Shown one piece after another: positions 23,830-31,665 of a DNA stretch of 64,000 nucleotides. The notes below the pieces were generated by a model that was not told the origin of the DNA, ran no database searches, and saw only the letters and a program-made list of their open reading frames with translations. The stretch comes from a virus. The stretch lies in IMG/VR virus record IMGVR_UViG_3300023179_000039, positions 1-64,000 of that record; one strand, given 5' to 3'. The position numbers and the translations under genes were made by a program. Positions within the stretch are counted from its first letter, which is position 1, and each line of letters opens with the position of its first letter.

Positions 23830-25040
23830 ATTGTTGCTCCCGGAGTTAAGGTACCTCTCAAAATATCCTTACTGTATGGTGGCGTTGTTTGATAGTTATT
23901 GGCTTTAACTACTTTATCTGTATTAAAAAGCTGTCCCTTTATACCATACTCTTCATTTTCATTTCTTTTAGCAAATTTACCAGCTTCTTTTCCAGTTATA
24001 AAGCTACCAGTAATTTTTACCGGATTTGTTGATACACTAGGATCTCTTATCACAATGCCCTCTTGTGTATTTAATGATCCTAATTTTGATGAAGCAGCCT
24101 GTTTAATGACATCGCCTAGAACGATAGTAGCATGATAAAGTAAAGCTCCATTTATAGCTTTATTAATAACATCTTGATTATCTCCAATGTATTGATGCAT
24201 TGGTACACCTGCAGTTACATTTTTATAATTTTCTAAGCTCATAGCACTTATAGTTTTACCAGAAGCAAGTTTTATTTTTTCAGCTCTAGGGTTAATAGCT
24301 TTAGCTAACCACTTACCTAAAGGCTGTGAAACTATATTTCTTGTATCATAATTTACAGTAAATTCTGAATTTAAAACGCTATTAAAATTAACATTTCCTA
24401 ATTCAACAGCAAATTCGTGCTCAACATCAAAACCATATTTTTTAGCAATAGGATTTACTTTTTCTATTAACGATAATAATGCCTTTTTATCATAAGATAT
24501 TTCTCTTGATGCTCTTCTAATACTACCTTTAACAGGGCTCTTAACTTCTATAATTTCGTTTAAACCGTGAATGGCAAGAAAGTTATTTGCATATCCAATA
24601 ACGTTGGTTGCACCTTTTACAAATTCCATATTAAAAAGAATTTTAGGATTATTCCACATTTTAAGTTTTTTTAGTTCAGGCTCTATATTAGGAATAGCAG
24701 TATTAAAAATATTGAGTACAGTTTTTCCTGTCTCTATCATTCCATGGCCTTCAGGAAATCTTGATGTAAGCTTAGCTATAGTAACACCTTCTACGTCCTC
24801 AGGTTTATTAGAACCTCTATCCATAGCAAACTCTTTATTACCTTCTTCATTAGTAATAAGCTTTATTGATGCGTTAACTCCGTCAATTTTTACAGAAGAA
24901 GGTTTCTTTTTTAAGCTAATAGCAATTTTATTAAAGACATTTATTAAGTCTTTACCACTATTAACATTAGGTAAATCAAAAGGATGGGCCATATGCCCGG
25001 CTACTCCACCCTCAACTAAAAACTGTTCAAACGTTATCAT
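23826..25040 (-). CDS. Ligase-like nucleotidyltransferase (DUF6267 type) with capsid-targeting N-terminus
   Basis: A 404-residue protein of the type labelled DUF6267 in T4-like phages. N-terminus MITFEQFLVEGGVAGHMAHP gives L-V-E|GG, a strong gp21 site. It carries the covalent nucleotidyltransferase motif set: SSVKIDGVNA, with K-x-D-G at residues 51-54 (motif I); ILFNMEFV at about 134-141 (motif III-like); EGIVIRD at 327-333 (motif IV); and VKITGSF at 341-347 (motif V). These are the motifs of RNA/DNA ligases and capping enzymes, though ligase activity is inferred. Motif order and spacing fit, with a long insert between III and IV. It overlaps both neighbours by 4 nt in a five-gene late block. 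Confidence 0.75.
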   Translation of the reverse strand: MITFEQFLVEGGVAGHMAHPFDLPNVNSGKDLINVFNKIAISLKKKPSSVKIDGVNASIKLITNEEGNKEFAMDRGSNKPEDVEGVTIAKLTSRFPEGHGMIETGKTVLNIFNTAIPNIEPELKKLKMWNNPKILFNMEFVKGATNVIGYANNFLAIHGLNEIIEVKSPVKGSIRRASREISYDKKALLSLIEKVNPIAKKYGFDVEHEFAVELGNVNFNSVLNSEFTVNYDTRNIVSQPLGKWLAKAINPRAEKIKLASGKTISAMSLENYKNVTAGVPMHQYIGDNQDVINKAINGALLYHATIVLGDVIKQAASSKLGSLNTQEGIVIRDPSVSTNPVKITGSFITGKEAGKFAKRNENEEYGIKGQLFNTDKVVKANNYQTTPPYSKDILRGTLTPGATI

Positions 25041-26455
25041 ACTGTAGCTTGTTGTTTTTTAACAGCTATTTTAACACCTCCGCTAGAAATTTGATCTATT
25101 TCTATATAATTAGAAATTTGATCTTGAGGAAAATAACTAAATTGATTTGCTGAGACCAAAAATACGCCGGTAATATCTTTAGGAAATAAGTTTCTTATAA
25201 TAGCAGCATCATTAAACATATCCTGTACCCTTCTTAATTCTGATAAAAGCTTTAAATTGTTCACTGAATTAAAAAAGTCTTTTGCTGTTAAATGTCCCTT
25301 GCCTGTCGTGGTAATTTTTCTTCTTGTTAATTTTCTATCAAGATCATCAACTATATCATCTAAAAATTCTTCTTCTTTTTGCTTTTGTTCTGGGGTTTCT
25401 ATTTCTGGCAAATACATTTTACGTATTATATCTTTAAGTTCTTGTGATTTATTTGTCACATTAACAGTAAAAGCTGTTTGATCTTTTGCTATTTCTTCAA
25501 TGGCATTAAAGACCTCTTGTAAGGTTCTTAAAAAATATCTTGCTCTTAGAGGGTTTTTAGAGTATCTAGATGGGTCCATTGTTCCCTCTTTTTTGATTAA
25601 ATTAGAAGGTAATTCTCTTATTGTTTTATTATCTGTATCTTCTGATTGATAAATTGCAGATAAAAATCCACCTAAGTTCCAGCCTTGACCAAACTCAAAC
25701 ATTTGCTGTTGTTTGCCGTATTTTGCTAGATTTGCTTTAGTTTCTTTAAAAGGTTTTGCAGGTGGTCCACCCTTAGTAAGTTCAAGCTGACGTCTTAATA
25801 AATCATCTACTTGAAGTTTGGAGTTTCTATCTAGAGAATGATATGAATTTTCCAACCTTTCAATAATTCTAAGAACTCCGTTAACAATTAAGCTGGTTGC
25901 CTTTTGACCTTCTGCTCCAATTCGAACGCTAGCACCATCTACATCTAATTCTTTAACTTCAAATTTTAATTTTTGCTTACTTTTATACTCTTCAGTTTCA
26001 GGCGGTACGCATACGTCAAATGATTTAGATTGACCTTGTATACAATCATCAAGTAAGCATTTTACTTCCTCAGCAGCAATTGCACTACTAGAAACAATTC
26101 CTGACACAAAACTTGCAACACTAAATTCACCTCTACCAGTACCCGTTTTCTGCCAATTAAATATTTGCTGTTGAAAAGGAGTCCATGCTTTGTTAACTAC
26201 TGGAGAATTTTGTATTTGAGTAAATTCCTTACCAGGGGCAATCTCTATATTTGGTTTAGCTAAACCTGCACAAGCTGACGCCTCTTTTTGCTTTTGTTTT
26301 TTTACTACAGGTTGCTGAGTTACAGGCTGTTGTTCCGGCTGTTGGGGAGTAGCTACCTGTGAGTAAGGAGCACCAGGTACAGGCTTTGCAAAAGCTTCGC
26401 TTAAATAGATACTTGATAGCGAGCGGTAAGGCTTTTTAATTTTAGCTTTACGCAT
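25037..26455 (-). CDS. Large late protein with capsid-targeting-like N-terminus, 472 aa
   Basis: N-terminus RSLSSIYLSEAFAKPVPGAP provides L-S-E|AF, a likely gp21 site. A Pro/Gln linker follows (about 30-60). A larger domain of about 400 residues is mostly helical, with ASFVSGIVSSSAIAAEEVKC and VIRFRR-free charged helices, then LLDDCIQG, NSYHSLDRNSKLQVDDLLRR and FNAIEEIAKDQTAF. No catalytic motif was recognised. It sits between the ligase-like gene and the 149-aa cargo-like gene and is translationally coupled to the former. Probably an internal head or other virion protein. Confidence 0.65.
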   Translation of the reverse strand: MRKAKIKKPYRSLSSIYLSEAFAKPVPGAPYSQVATPQQPEQQPVTQQPVVKKQKQKEASACAGLAKPNIEIAPGKEFTQIQNSPVVNKAWTPFQQQIFNWQKTGTGRGEFSVASFVSGIVSSSAIAAEEVKCLLDDCIQGQSKSFDVCVPPETEEYKSKQKLKFEVKELDVDGASVRIGAEGQKATSLIVNGVLRIIERLENSYHSLDRNSKLQVDDLLRRQLELTKGGPPAKPFKETKANLAKYGKQQQMFEFGQGWNLGGFLSAIYQSEDTDNKTIRELPSNLIKKEGTMDPSRYSKNPLRARYFLRTLQEVFNAIEEIAKDQTAFTVNVTNKSQELKDIIRKMYLPEIETPEQKQKEEEFLDDIVDDLDRKLTRRKITTTGKGHLTAKDFFNSVNNLKLLSELRRVQDMFNDAAIIRNLFPKDITGVFLVSANQFSYFPQDQISNYIEIDQISSGGVKIAVKKQQATV

Positions 26456-26456
26456 A

Positions 26457-26906
26457 TCATTTTAATTTAGGGTCGTTACTATACTTTTGCATTACAGAAA
26501 GAAGCTGCTTATATTTAGCCATAAAATTATTTTCATTTATAGATTTTACAAATGCTCTATAATGTGGATTTTCTATTTTCTGAGGATTGTCTTCGTAATT
26601 TTCATTTGTATTAATTGCATCTTGTAATCCTTCTCTTACTTGTGTAGCATTTTCCTGTGTAATAGGAGTTGTAAATAAAGCATCAATAGAACCAGCAGGT
26701 ATATTCATTACAAGAGCCTTAGCAAGCATTCTTACCATATCAACATATCCCTCGGGCGGTATAGCAGTTTGCTGTTCAGTTGAGGGTTGAGGCGCAGGCT
26801 GCTCTGCAGCAGGCGCAGGTGCCGCGGCATCCTGAGTATTCATATCTTGTTGAGGTGCTTCAGTTAACGTAGAAAATAAGGATTTTAACTTATTGTTAAA
26901 TGTCAT
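26457..26906 (-). CDS. Late protein with capsid-targeting-like N-terminus, 149 aa
   Basis: The start is the ATG at 26906, 5 nt after the octamer; an in-frame ATG at 26930 lies upstream of the promoter. It begins MTFNNKLKSLFSTLTEAPQQ: L-T-E|AP is a clean gp21-type site. An Ala/Pro/Gln-rich linker (about 20-55) leads to a helical region (VDMVRMLAKALVMNIPAGSI, then QVREGLQDAINT). First gene of the minus-strand cargo block that runs to the nucleotidyltransferases. Confidence 0.7.
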   Translation of the reverse strand: MTFNNKLKSLFSTLTEAPQQDMNTQDAAAPAPAAEQPAPQPSTEQQTAIPPEGYVDMVRMLAKALVMNIPAGSIDALFTTPITQENATQVREGLQDAINTNENYEDNPQKIENPHYRAFVKSINENNFMAKYKQLLSVMQKYSNDPKLK

Positions 26907-26911
26907 ATTAT

Positions 26912-26919
26912 TATTTATT
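26912..26919 (-). promoter_or_regulatory. Late promoter octamer, cargo block 26906 to 23173
   Basis: AATAAATA ends 5 nt before the ATG at 26906. It appears to serve the four closely packed genes that follow. Confidence 0.65.
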
Positions 26920-26922
26920 AAA

Positions 26923-27483
26923 TTAAACAATAATAAGTTGCTTTGCTTTAAGCTGATTAAAGTATTCTTTATTTAGAAACACTAGGCCATATGTTTTGGT
27001 AAACTTGTTAATATTGCTAAATGTATAATTTTCAAGGCTTATTGAATCTATATAAGCTCTAATGTTGTTAATTAATTCTTGACTTCTGCCATCATTTTTT
27101 TGAAGTAAATGAACTAAGAAATCAAAAGATATAGATGAAATAAAGATCTTAATAGGTAAAAGCTTTTTTATTTTTTTAATAATAACATTTATTAATGATA
27201 AAACCTCTTCTTCTTTAAAATATTTTGTTAGCTTAAAATTACCTAGCTGTGTGTTATTAATATAAATTATTGTCTTTTCTTTTACTCTATTCTTTAAGAG
27301 CTCTTCACACAATCCAAAAATTATATGATGATAAAAAAATCTTTTTGCATTAGTACTAATTTTATCTTTTAACAGACTGTGATTATGGAGGTCATTGATA
27401 ATATTAATTTCAATATCTTTAAAAAGAAAATTAAAATTAAGTATTCTAAAATTATATTGACTAAATTCTAACTGACTAAGCAT
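26923..27483 (-). CDS. Hypothetical protein, 186 aa
   Basis: Not recognised. Very Lys/Ile/Asn-rich. Alternating strands and helices (KTIIYINNTQLGNFKLTKYF, then KLLPIKIFISSISFDFLVHL) and NDGRSQELINNIRAYID could be an RNase H-like or other alpha/beta fold, but no catalytic set is clear. An early-type promoter (TTGATA-N17-TATAAT) ends 6 nt before the ATG, so it is probably early, unlike the late cargo genes downstream. Confidence 0.6.
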   Translation of the reverse strand: MLSQLEFSQYNFRILNFNFLFKDIEINIINDLHNHSLLKDKISTNAKRFFYHHIIFGLCEELLKNRVKEKTIIYINNTQLGNFKLTKYFKEEEVLSLINVIIKKIKKLLPIKIFISSISFDFLVHLLQKNDGRSQELINNIRAYIDSISLENYTFSNINKFTKTYGLVFLNKEYFNQLKAKQLIIV

Positions 27484-27489
27484 TAAAAA

Positions 27490-27518
27490 ATTATAGCCGC
27501 TTTTTTAAATGTTATCAA
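27490..27518 (-). promoter_or_regulatory. Sigma70-type promoter, 186-aa gene
   Basis: Minus strand TTGATA (27513-27518), 17 nt, TATAAT (27490-27495), then 6 nt to the ATG at 27483. Confidence 0.55.
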
Positions 27519-27924
27519 GAAAATTCTTTGGCGGCCTTCCAATCCTTACATTTATAATACCGTTATAATAATCTTCTCTCATTAAAACGTTTTTTGCTAT
27601 CTGCTCAGATATTTCAAAGTAAGCTAGCTCCCATTTAGATCCACATGCTCTTAGAATTTTAAAGATAAATTTATCTTTACCATATTTTTTAATATCTTCA
27701 TTTAGCTCAGTCGATGAGCTTGTATATTCTTTCCAATCAGATTCTTTAATTTCAATTCTTTTATTTTTTCTGCCTTTTAAAGGCTTTTTTTTTAATTTTG
27801 ATTTACATTGCTTTTTACCAATATACTTCTTGCCGGTGACAGTATTAGTAATTTCGTAAATAAACCCAAACGTATTCTCGTTAACTGTTACGTTTTCGCT
27901 TAATATCCAATGACCTAGATCCAC
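27505..27924 (-). CDS. GIY-YIG-type nuclease-like protein, 139 aa
   Basis: FGFIYEITNTVTGKKYIGKK carries the 'GfIYkItN..nGKkYIGKk' start of a small phage family common in marine T4-like genomes. ESDWKEYTSSSTELNEDIKK, then KFIFKILRACGSKWELAYFE with its conserved Glu, and REDYYNGIINVRIG complete it. Probably a structure-specific or homing-type endonuclease; the specific role is unknown. It starts at GTG. Confidence 0.75.
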   Translation of the reverse strand: MDLGHWILSENVTVNENTFGFIYEITNTVTGKKYIGKKQCKSKLKKKPLKGRKNKRIEIKESDWKEYTSSSTELNEDIKKYGKDKFIFKILRACGSKWELAYFEISEQIAKNVLMREDYYNGIINVRIGRPPKNFLDNI

Positions 27925-27927
27925 AAG

Positions 27928-28185
27928 TTATTTAGATGTTTTAAGAACTAATCCAGGTAAAGGACGACGCTGTACAAAAAACTTTTTCTTCTTTTTCTTT
28001 GCACCTAAAACTTTAGGCACTCTAGCATCACCCGGTGCATATGCATTATCGTTTTGTGAAGGAAATTGATTACCAAATTCTCCAGATAACCCTTTTACTC
28101 CAAATATACTGTCAGCCCCTCCAGCAACGTTTACAGTTTCAAGTAGTTTTAAAAATTTTGATTCAAATAAACCAATTGATTTCAT
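27928..28185 (-). CDS. Mini-gp23: short protein copying the capsid protein N-arm, 85 aa
   Basis: The first 16 residues (MKSIGLFESKFLKLLE) look like a capsid-targeting peptide ending in L-L-E. Residue 17 onwards reads TVNVAGG, parallel to gp23 after its predicted cut (ASNVAGG). Residues 38-60 repeat gp23 residues 87-109 with 19 of 23 identical: GNQFPSQND, AYA, GDAR and PK are shared. Downstream is a basic tail (GAKKKKKKFFVQRRPLPG) absent from gp23. It is therefore a partial paralogue of the major capsid protein with its own targeting peptide. An AT-rich octamer-like element (TTAAATAA) lies about 14 nt upstream. Role unknown. Confidence 0.75.
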   Translation of the reverse strand: MKSIGLFESKFLKLLETVNVAGGADSIFGVKGLSGEFGNQFPSQNDNAYAPGDARVPKVLGAKKKKKKFFVQRRPLPGLVLKTSK

Positions 28186-28211
28186 ATATGTTTATATTAT
28201 TATTTAATTTA

Positions 28212-28604
28212 ATGCTGCTAGAAGAATATATAAAAGAGCTTGAAAACGACTTAAAAATAAGTGAATTAGAGCTCAAAGATTATCAGTTAAAATTACCAGG
28301 CATCAAGCATAAGTGGGCCGGTAGATGTATTCGACATAAGTTAGAGCTCAACGATTTACGTAAAAAGCGCGATTTGCTTAAACGTACTTTAGTCGAAAAG
28401 CTTCAAGAACAAAGCCCGGTAAAGCTTAATCTACCTGTTGCTGAGCGTACAGTTGAAAAGCATAGCGAGCTTGTAGAGCTTGACAATAAGCTTAAACAAC
28501 TAGAGCTTGTAGTTGAGCTACTAGAAAAATCAGAAAAAACACTAAGCGCTACATCTTATGACTTGAAGAATATTATTGACATTATCAAACTTGAAACGAC
28601 ATGA
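28212..28604 (+). CDS. uvsY: Recombination mediator UvsY
   Basis: Loads UvsX recombinase on gp32-coated ssDNA. The ATG at 28212 gives 130 residues (T4 UvsY has 137). A longer in-frame ORF exists upstream but would overlap the opposite-strand mini-gp23 gene. The protein is fully helical: MLLEEYIKELENDLKISELE, then KHKWAGRCIRHKLELNDL, in the region where UvsY has 'L.SKWL......K.K....'. The C-terminal helix is QLELVVELLEKSEKTLSAT. It directly precedes uvsW (ATGA overlap), the T4 neighbourhood, which carries much of the assignment. Confidence 0.8.
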   Translation: MLLEEYIKELENDLKISELELKDYQLKLPGIKHKWAGRCIRHKLELNDLRKKRDLLKRTLVEKLQEQSPVKLNLPVAERTVEKHSELVELDNKLKQLELVVELLEKSEKTLSATSYDLKNIIDIIKLETT

Positions 28605-30070
28605 TTACTTTTGCTTTAGACGAAAAAAAGGGAATGGGTGTCATCACCGGTGATTTATTTGAAGATATAAGAGAATCATTTTCAGTAAAGAATGAAGCCG
28701 CGGTATTTATTCGCCGCAAATACGGTAGGTTTCTCCCTCAAAGAACATATGCGATTACCCCTACAGGTAGATTTGATCCCGGATTATATTTTGAAATAAG
28801 AAAATACCTTACGAGTAATAATTATGTTGGTGAAGTAAAGACAGACGAGTCTCTTTTTAAAGCTATTCTTCCTGCTAAAAAATGGCAAGAAAGTACAAAT
28901 TTTAGTAATAATATAATACCTCTTTCTTTACCATTACGAGACTATCAAGAGGAAATAGTTAAAAAGGCTTTCTCTATAGGAAGAGGAACTATAGTTCTTG
29001 CAACTGCTGGAGGTAAGACTCTTACTGCTGCCTCTTTACTTACAAAAATATTTTTACAGTACGGTAGATCGTTTCGTTGTCTATATATAGTTCCAGATTT
29101 AGGACTAGTAGAACAAACATATTCTGATTTTATTTCATATAATGTACCTTTCTCACTTCGTAAGTGGACAGGAAAATATGGAATAGAAGATGAAAAAGAT
29201 GCTCCCTCAAACGTAATTATTGCTAATTTAGGAATTTTACAAAGTAAAAATACAGATCTTTCTTGGCTATCAAATATTGATGCGCTATTTGTAGATGAAG
29301 TTCATAAAATTAGAAAAGGCAATGAAATTAACAAAATCTTAAAAACTATTAAAACGTCTGTACGCTTTGGGTTTACAGGAACTATGCCTGAAAATCCATT
29401 AGATCAATGGAATATCATTGGTAAAATTGGCCCGATTATATATGAAAAGAATAGCTATGAATTGAGATTGGAGAATTTTGTAAGCAATGTTCAAGTACAA
29501 ATTTTAAAACTCATCTACAAAGAAGATCCTTTTAAGGATGTAGTTATTTCTTCATCTAATCTATTTAGAGAAGAGCAGAGATTTTTAATGCGCAATAAAT
29601 TTAGAAATAGCGTTCTAAGTAAATTAGCATGTAAGCTTAATAATAATGTTCTTATTTTAGTAGATTTTATTGAGCACGGTGAAACAGTATATAATGCTAT
29701 TAAAGAGTTATGCCCCGGAAAGCAGTGCTATTTTATTCGCGGTGAAGTAGAAGTAGCAGAAAGAGACAAAATTCGTAAGCTAATGGAAGATCATTCAGAT
29801 GTAGTAGTTGTAGCTATAACAAAAATATTTTCAACAGGTATTAACATTAAAAACTTACACTATATTATTTTTGCATGCGGTGGCAAGGCAAAAATAAAAA
29901 TTGTTCAGTCAATAGGCAGAGGCCTTCGCTTGCATAAGGATAAGGATAAGCTTATAATATTCGACATTGCTGATAATTTCAAGTATAGCTTAGCACACAT
30001 GGAAAAAAGAATAAATTTATATGAAAAAGAAAAAATCCAATTCTCCGTCAAAGAGATTAAAGAAAGTTAA
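28601..30070 (+). CDS. uvsW: UvsW-type superfamily 2 helicase
   Basis: A 489-residue helicase (T4 UvsW 502). Motif Q/I: LRDYQEEIVKKAFSIGRGTI, then ATAGGKTLTAA. Motif II: FVDEVHKIR (DEVH). Motif III: FGFTGTMPE. Motif VI: IVQSIGRGLRLHKD. The N-terminal ~100 residues form the small UvsW DNA-binding domain. UvsW branch-migrates and unwinds R-loops, moving T4 from origin to recombination-dependent replication. Coupled to uvsY by ATGA, and its 3' end overlaps gene 55 by 50 nt. Confidence 0.95.
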   Translation: MITFALDEKKGMGVITGDLFEDIRESFSVKNEAAVFIRRKYGRFLPQRTYAITPTGRFDPGLYFEIRKYLTSNNYVGEVKTDESLFKAILPAKKWQESTNFSNNIIPLSLPLRDYQEEIVKKAFSIGRGTIVLATAGGKTLTAASLLTKIFLQYGRSFRCLYIVPDLGLVEQTYSDFISYNVPFSLRKWTGKYGIEDEKDAPSNVIIANLGILQSKNTDLSWLSNIDALFVDEVHKIRKGNEINKILKTIKTSVRFGFTGTMPENPLDQWNIIGKIGPIIYEKNSYELRLENFVSNVQVQILKLIYKEDPFKDVVISSSNLFREEQRFLMRNKFRNSVLSKLACKLNNNVLILVDFIEHGETVYNAIKELCPGKQCYFIRGEVEVAERDKIRKLMEDHSDVVVVAITKIFSTGINIKNLHYIIFACGGKAKIKIVQSIGRGLRLHKDKDKLIIFDIADNFKYSLAHMEKRINLYEKEKIQFSVKEIKES

Positions 30071-30605
30071 TAAAAAATCATCTTCTGTTGTTACAGAAAA
30101 TGACCCGGAAGTTCAAAAGCTTCTTACTACGCAATTGCCTGCAGCAGTACCTGGCAAGAAGGGAAAAGAAAAAATTCATTATGTAAACAGTAAAGAATTT
30201 GAGGACGAAATTCGTGCTTATTATAAAACCGGGCATGTAACACAAAAGCTAGGCGAAAGCATTACAAAGATTGCCCACGGCCTCTCTTATGCACCTAACT
30301 TTATCAATTATTCGTATAAGGATGATATGATAGGCGATGCAATAGTTAAAATGTTTTCAGCTTTGCGTAATAAAAAGTTTAAGCTAGATACAGGTTTTAG
30401 TCCGTTTTCATACTTTACAACAATTGCATTTCATGCGTTTATTAATCGTATTAAGAAAGAAAATAAGCACCACGCTGTACTTAATGAGTATAGAGAAAAG
30501 GTTTATACTGATTTAATGCTTGACCCTGAGATTGCTGGTAATGCACATATTTACGTCGAGCTACAGACGACAATTATAATTCATCTGGAGAGTGAAAACA
30601 AATAA
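30021..30605 (+). CDS. 55: Late sigma factor gp55
   Basis: Directs host RNA polymerase to late octamer promoters, with the gp45 clamp as activator. The 194-residue protein has a basic N-terminal tail. The recognisable sigma region-2-like core is SYKDDMIGDAIVKMFSALRN, then KFKLDTGFSPFSYFTTIAFH and AFINRIKKENKHH. This pattern (a DAI...L.N....D.....F.Y.T...). is characteristic of gp55 in T4-like phages. Its presence supports reading the many AATAAATA/TATAAATA elements here as late promoters. It overlaps uvsW upstream and gp47 downstream, so it belongs to the uvsY-uvsW-55-47-46 operon. gp33, its co-activator, was not identified. Confidence 0.9.
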   Translation: MKKKKSNSPSKRLKKVNKKSSSVVTENDPEVQKLLTTQLPAAVPGKKGKEKIHYVNSKEFEDEIRAYYKTGHVTQKLGESITKIAHGLSYAPNFINYSYKDDMIGDAIVKMFSALRNKKFKLDTGFSPFSYFTTIAFHAFINRIKKENKHHAVLNEYREKVYTDLMLDPEIAGNAHIYVELQTTIIIHLESENK

Positions 30606-31665
30606 AGAATTAACGTTAAAGACGGATAAGGTTTGTTGTATTGCTGACCTACATATCGGCGTGCATCAAAACAGTATTTTTTGGCACGAAACCGCATTAA
30701 AGTGGGCTGAATGGCTAAAAATAGAACTTATCTCTAAGGGAATAAAAGATATTTTTATTCTCGGTGATCTCTATCATTATCGTGATGAAATTGCTGTAAA
30801 TACGATTCACGTTGTTAATCAGATATTACGTCTTTGGTCTGATTTTAATATTGTTATCTTAGTTGGTAATCATGATGCGTTTTATAAGGATAGGGCAGAT
30901 GTTAACTCTCTATCTATTCTAGATGGCTGGAAGAATATTTTAGTTATTAGTGAGCCCTCAACATATACTATATTAGGTAAAAACGCTACTTTCTTGCCAT
31001 GGGGTGCGAGTGTAAAGGATATAAAAAAGAGCGATGTTTTATTCGGTCATTTAGAGATAGAAAGCTTCAAAATGAATAGCCATAAGCACTGTGATCATGG
31101 TATAAAAACTTCTGATTTATTATCAAAAGCAAACCTTACAATGACTGGGCATTTTCATTTAAGAGATGAACGCAAGTATGATAGCAAAACAATCCTATAT
31201 GTTGGTAATCCTTTTGAAATGGACTTTGGGGATACTGGCTCAACGAAAGGCTATTATATACTAGATTTCAATGATCTTTCTTATGAATTTTTCGAAAATA
31301 CACTTTCACCAAAGCATAGAAAAATTTCTATTACAGAACTTTTAAATTTTAAATCGCTTAGCGCAACAGAAGTTAACGATTTAGTTAATAATAATATAGT
31401 TAAACTTGCTGTTGATAAAAAGATATCAAGTGACAATATTGAACTTTTAATTCAAAAAATCACTACGTTTAAACCTTTTAATCTATCAGTAGACTATTCT
31501 CTTTATGACAATTCTATCACGGTAAATGAAGATCAATCCTATGATCTATCTGGGGTAAATATGAGCCAAGCTATTGAAGAGTTCGTGACTTTACTTGACA
31601 TTGATAAAAAAGAAGATGTATCGCGATATTGTTTAGAGCTCTACAGAAAGGCAGTACAAAAATGA
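30592..31665 (+). CDS. 47: gp47 recombination nuclease subunit (Mre11/SbcD-like)
   Basis: Nuclease partner of gp46 in DNA-end resection. The metallophosphoesterase motifs are CCIADLHIGVH (residues about 14-24), IFILGDLYHYRDE (about 56-68), VILVGNHDAF (about 90-99) and TMTGHFHLRDE with later GNPFEMDFGD. The 357 residues compare with 339 in T4. Starts at GTG 30592, with GGAGA 5-9 nt upstream, one of the few Shine-Dalgarno-like sites here, as expected for an internal operon gene. Overlaps gene 46 by ATGA. Confidence 0.95.
   Translation: MKTNKELTLKTDKVCCIADLHIGVHQNSIFWHETALKWAEWLKIELISKGIKDIFILGDLYHYRDEIAVNTIHVVNQILRLWSDFNIVILVGNHDAFYKDRADVNSLSILDGWKNILVISEPSTYTILGKNATFLPWGASVKDIKKSDVLFGHLEIESFKMNSHKHCDHGIKTSDLLSKANLTMTGHFHLRDERKYDSKTILYVGNPFEMDFGDTGSTKGYYILDFNDLSYEFFENTLSPKHRKISITELLNFKSLSATEVNDLVNNNIVKLAVDKKISSDNIELLIQKITTFKPFNLSVDYSLYDNSITVNEDQSYDLSGVNMSQAIEEFVTLLDIDKKEDVSRYCLELYRKAVQK

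Noticed and set aside
28035-28211. N-terminal extension of uvsY back to 28035
   Set aside because: The extension lies opposite the mini-gp23 gene and reads as random Leu/Gln-rich sequence; UvsY length fits the ATG at 28212.
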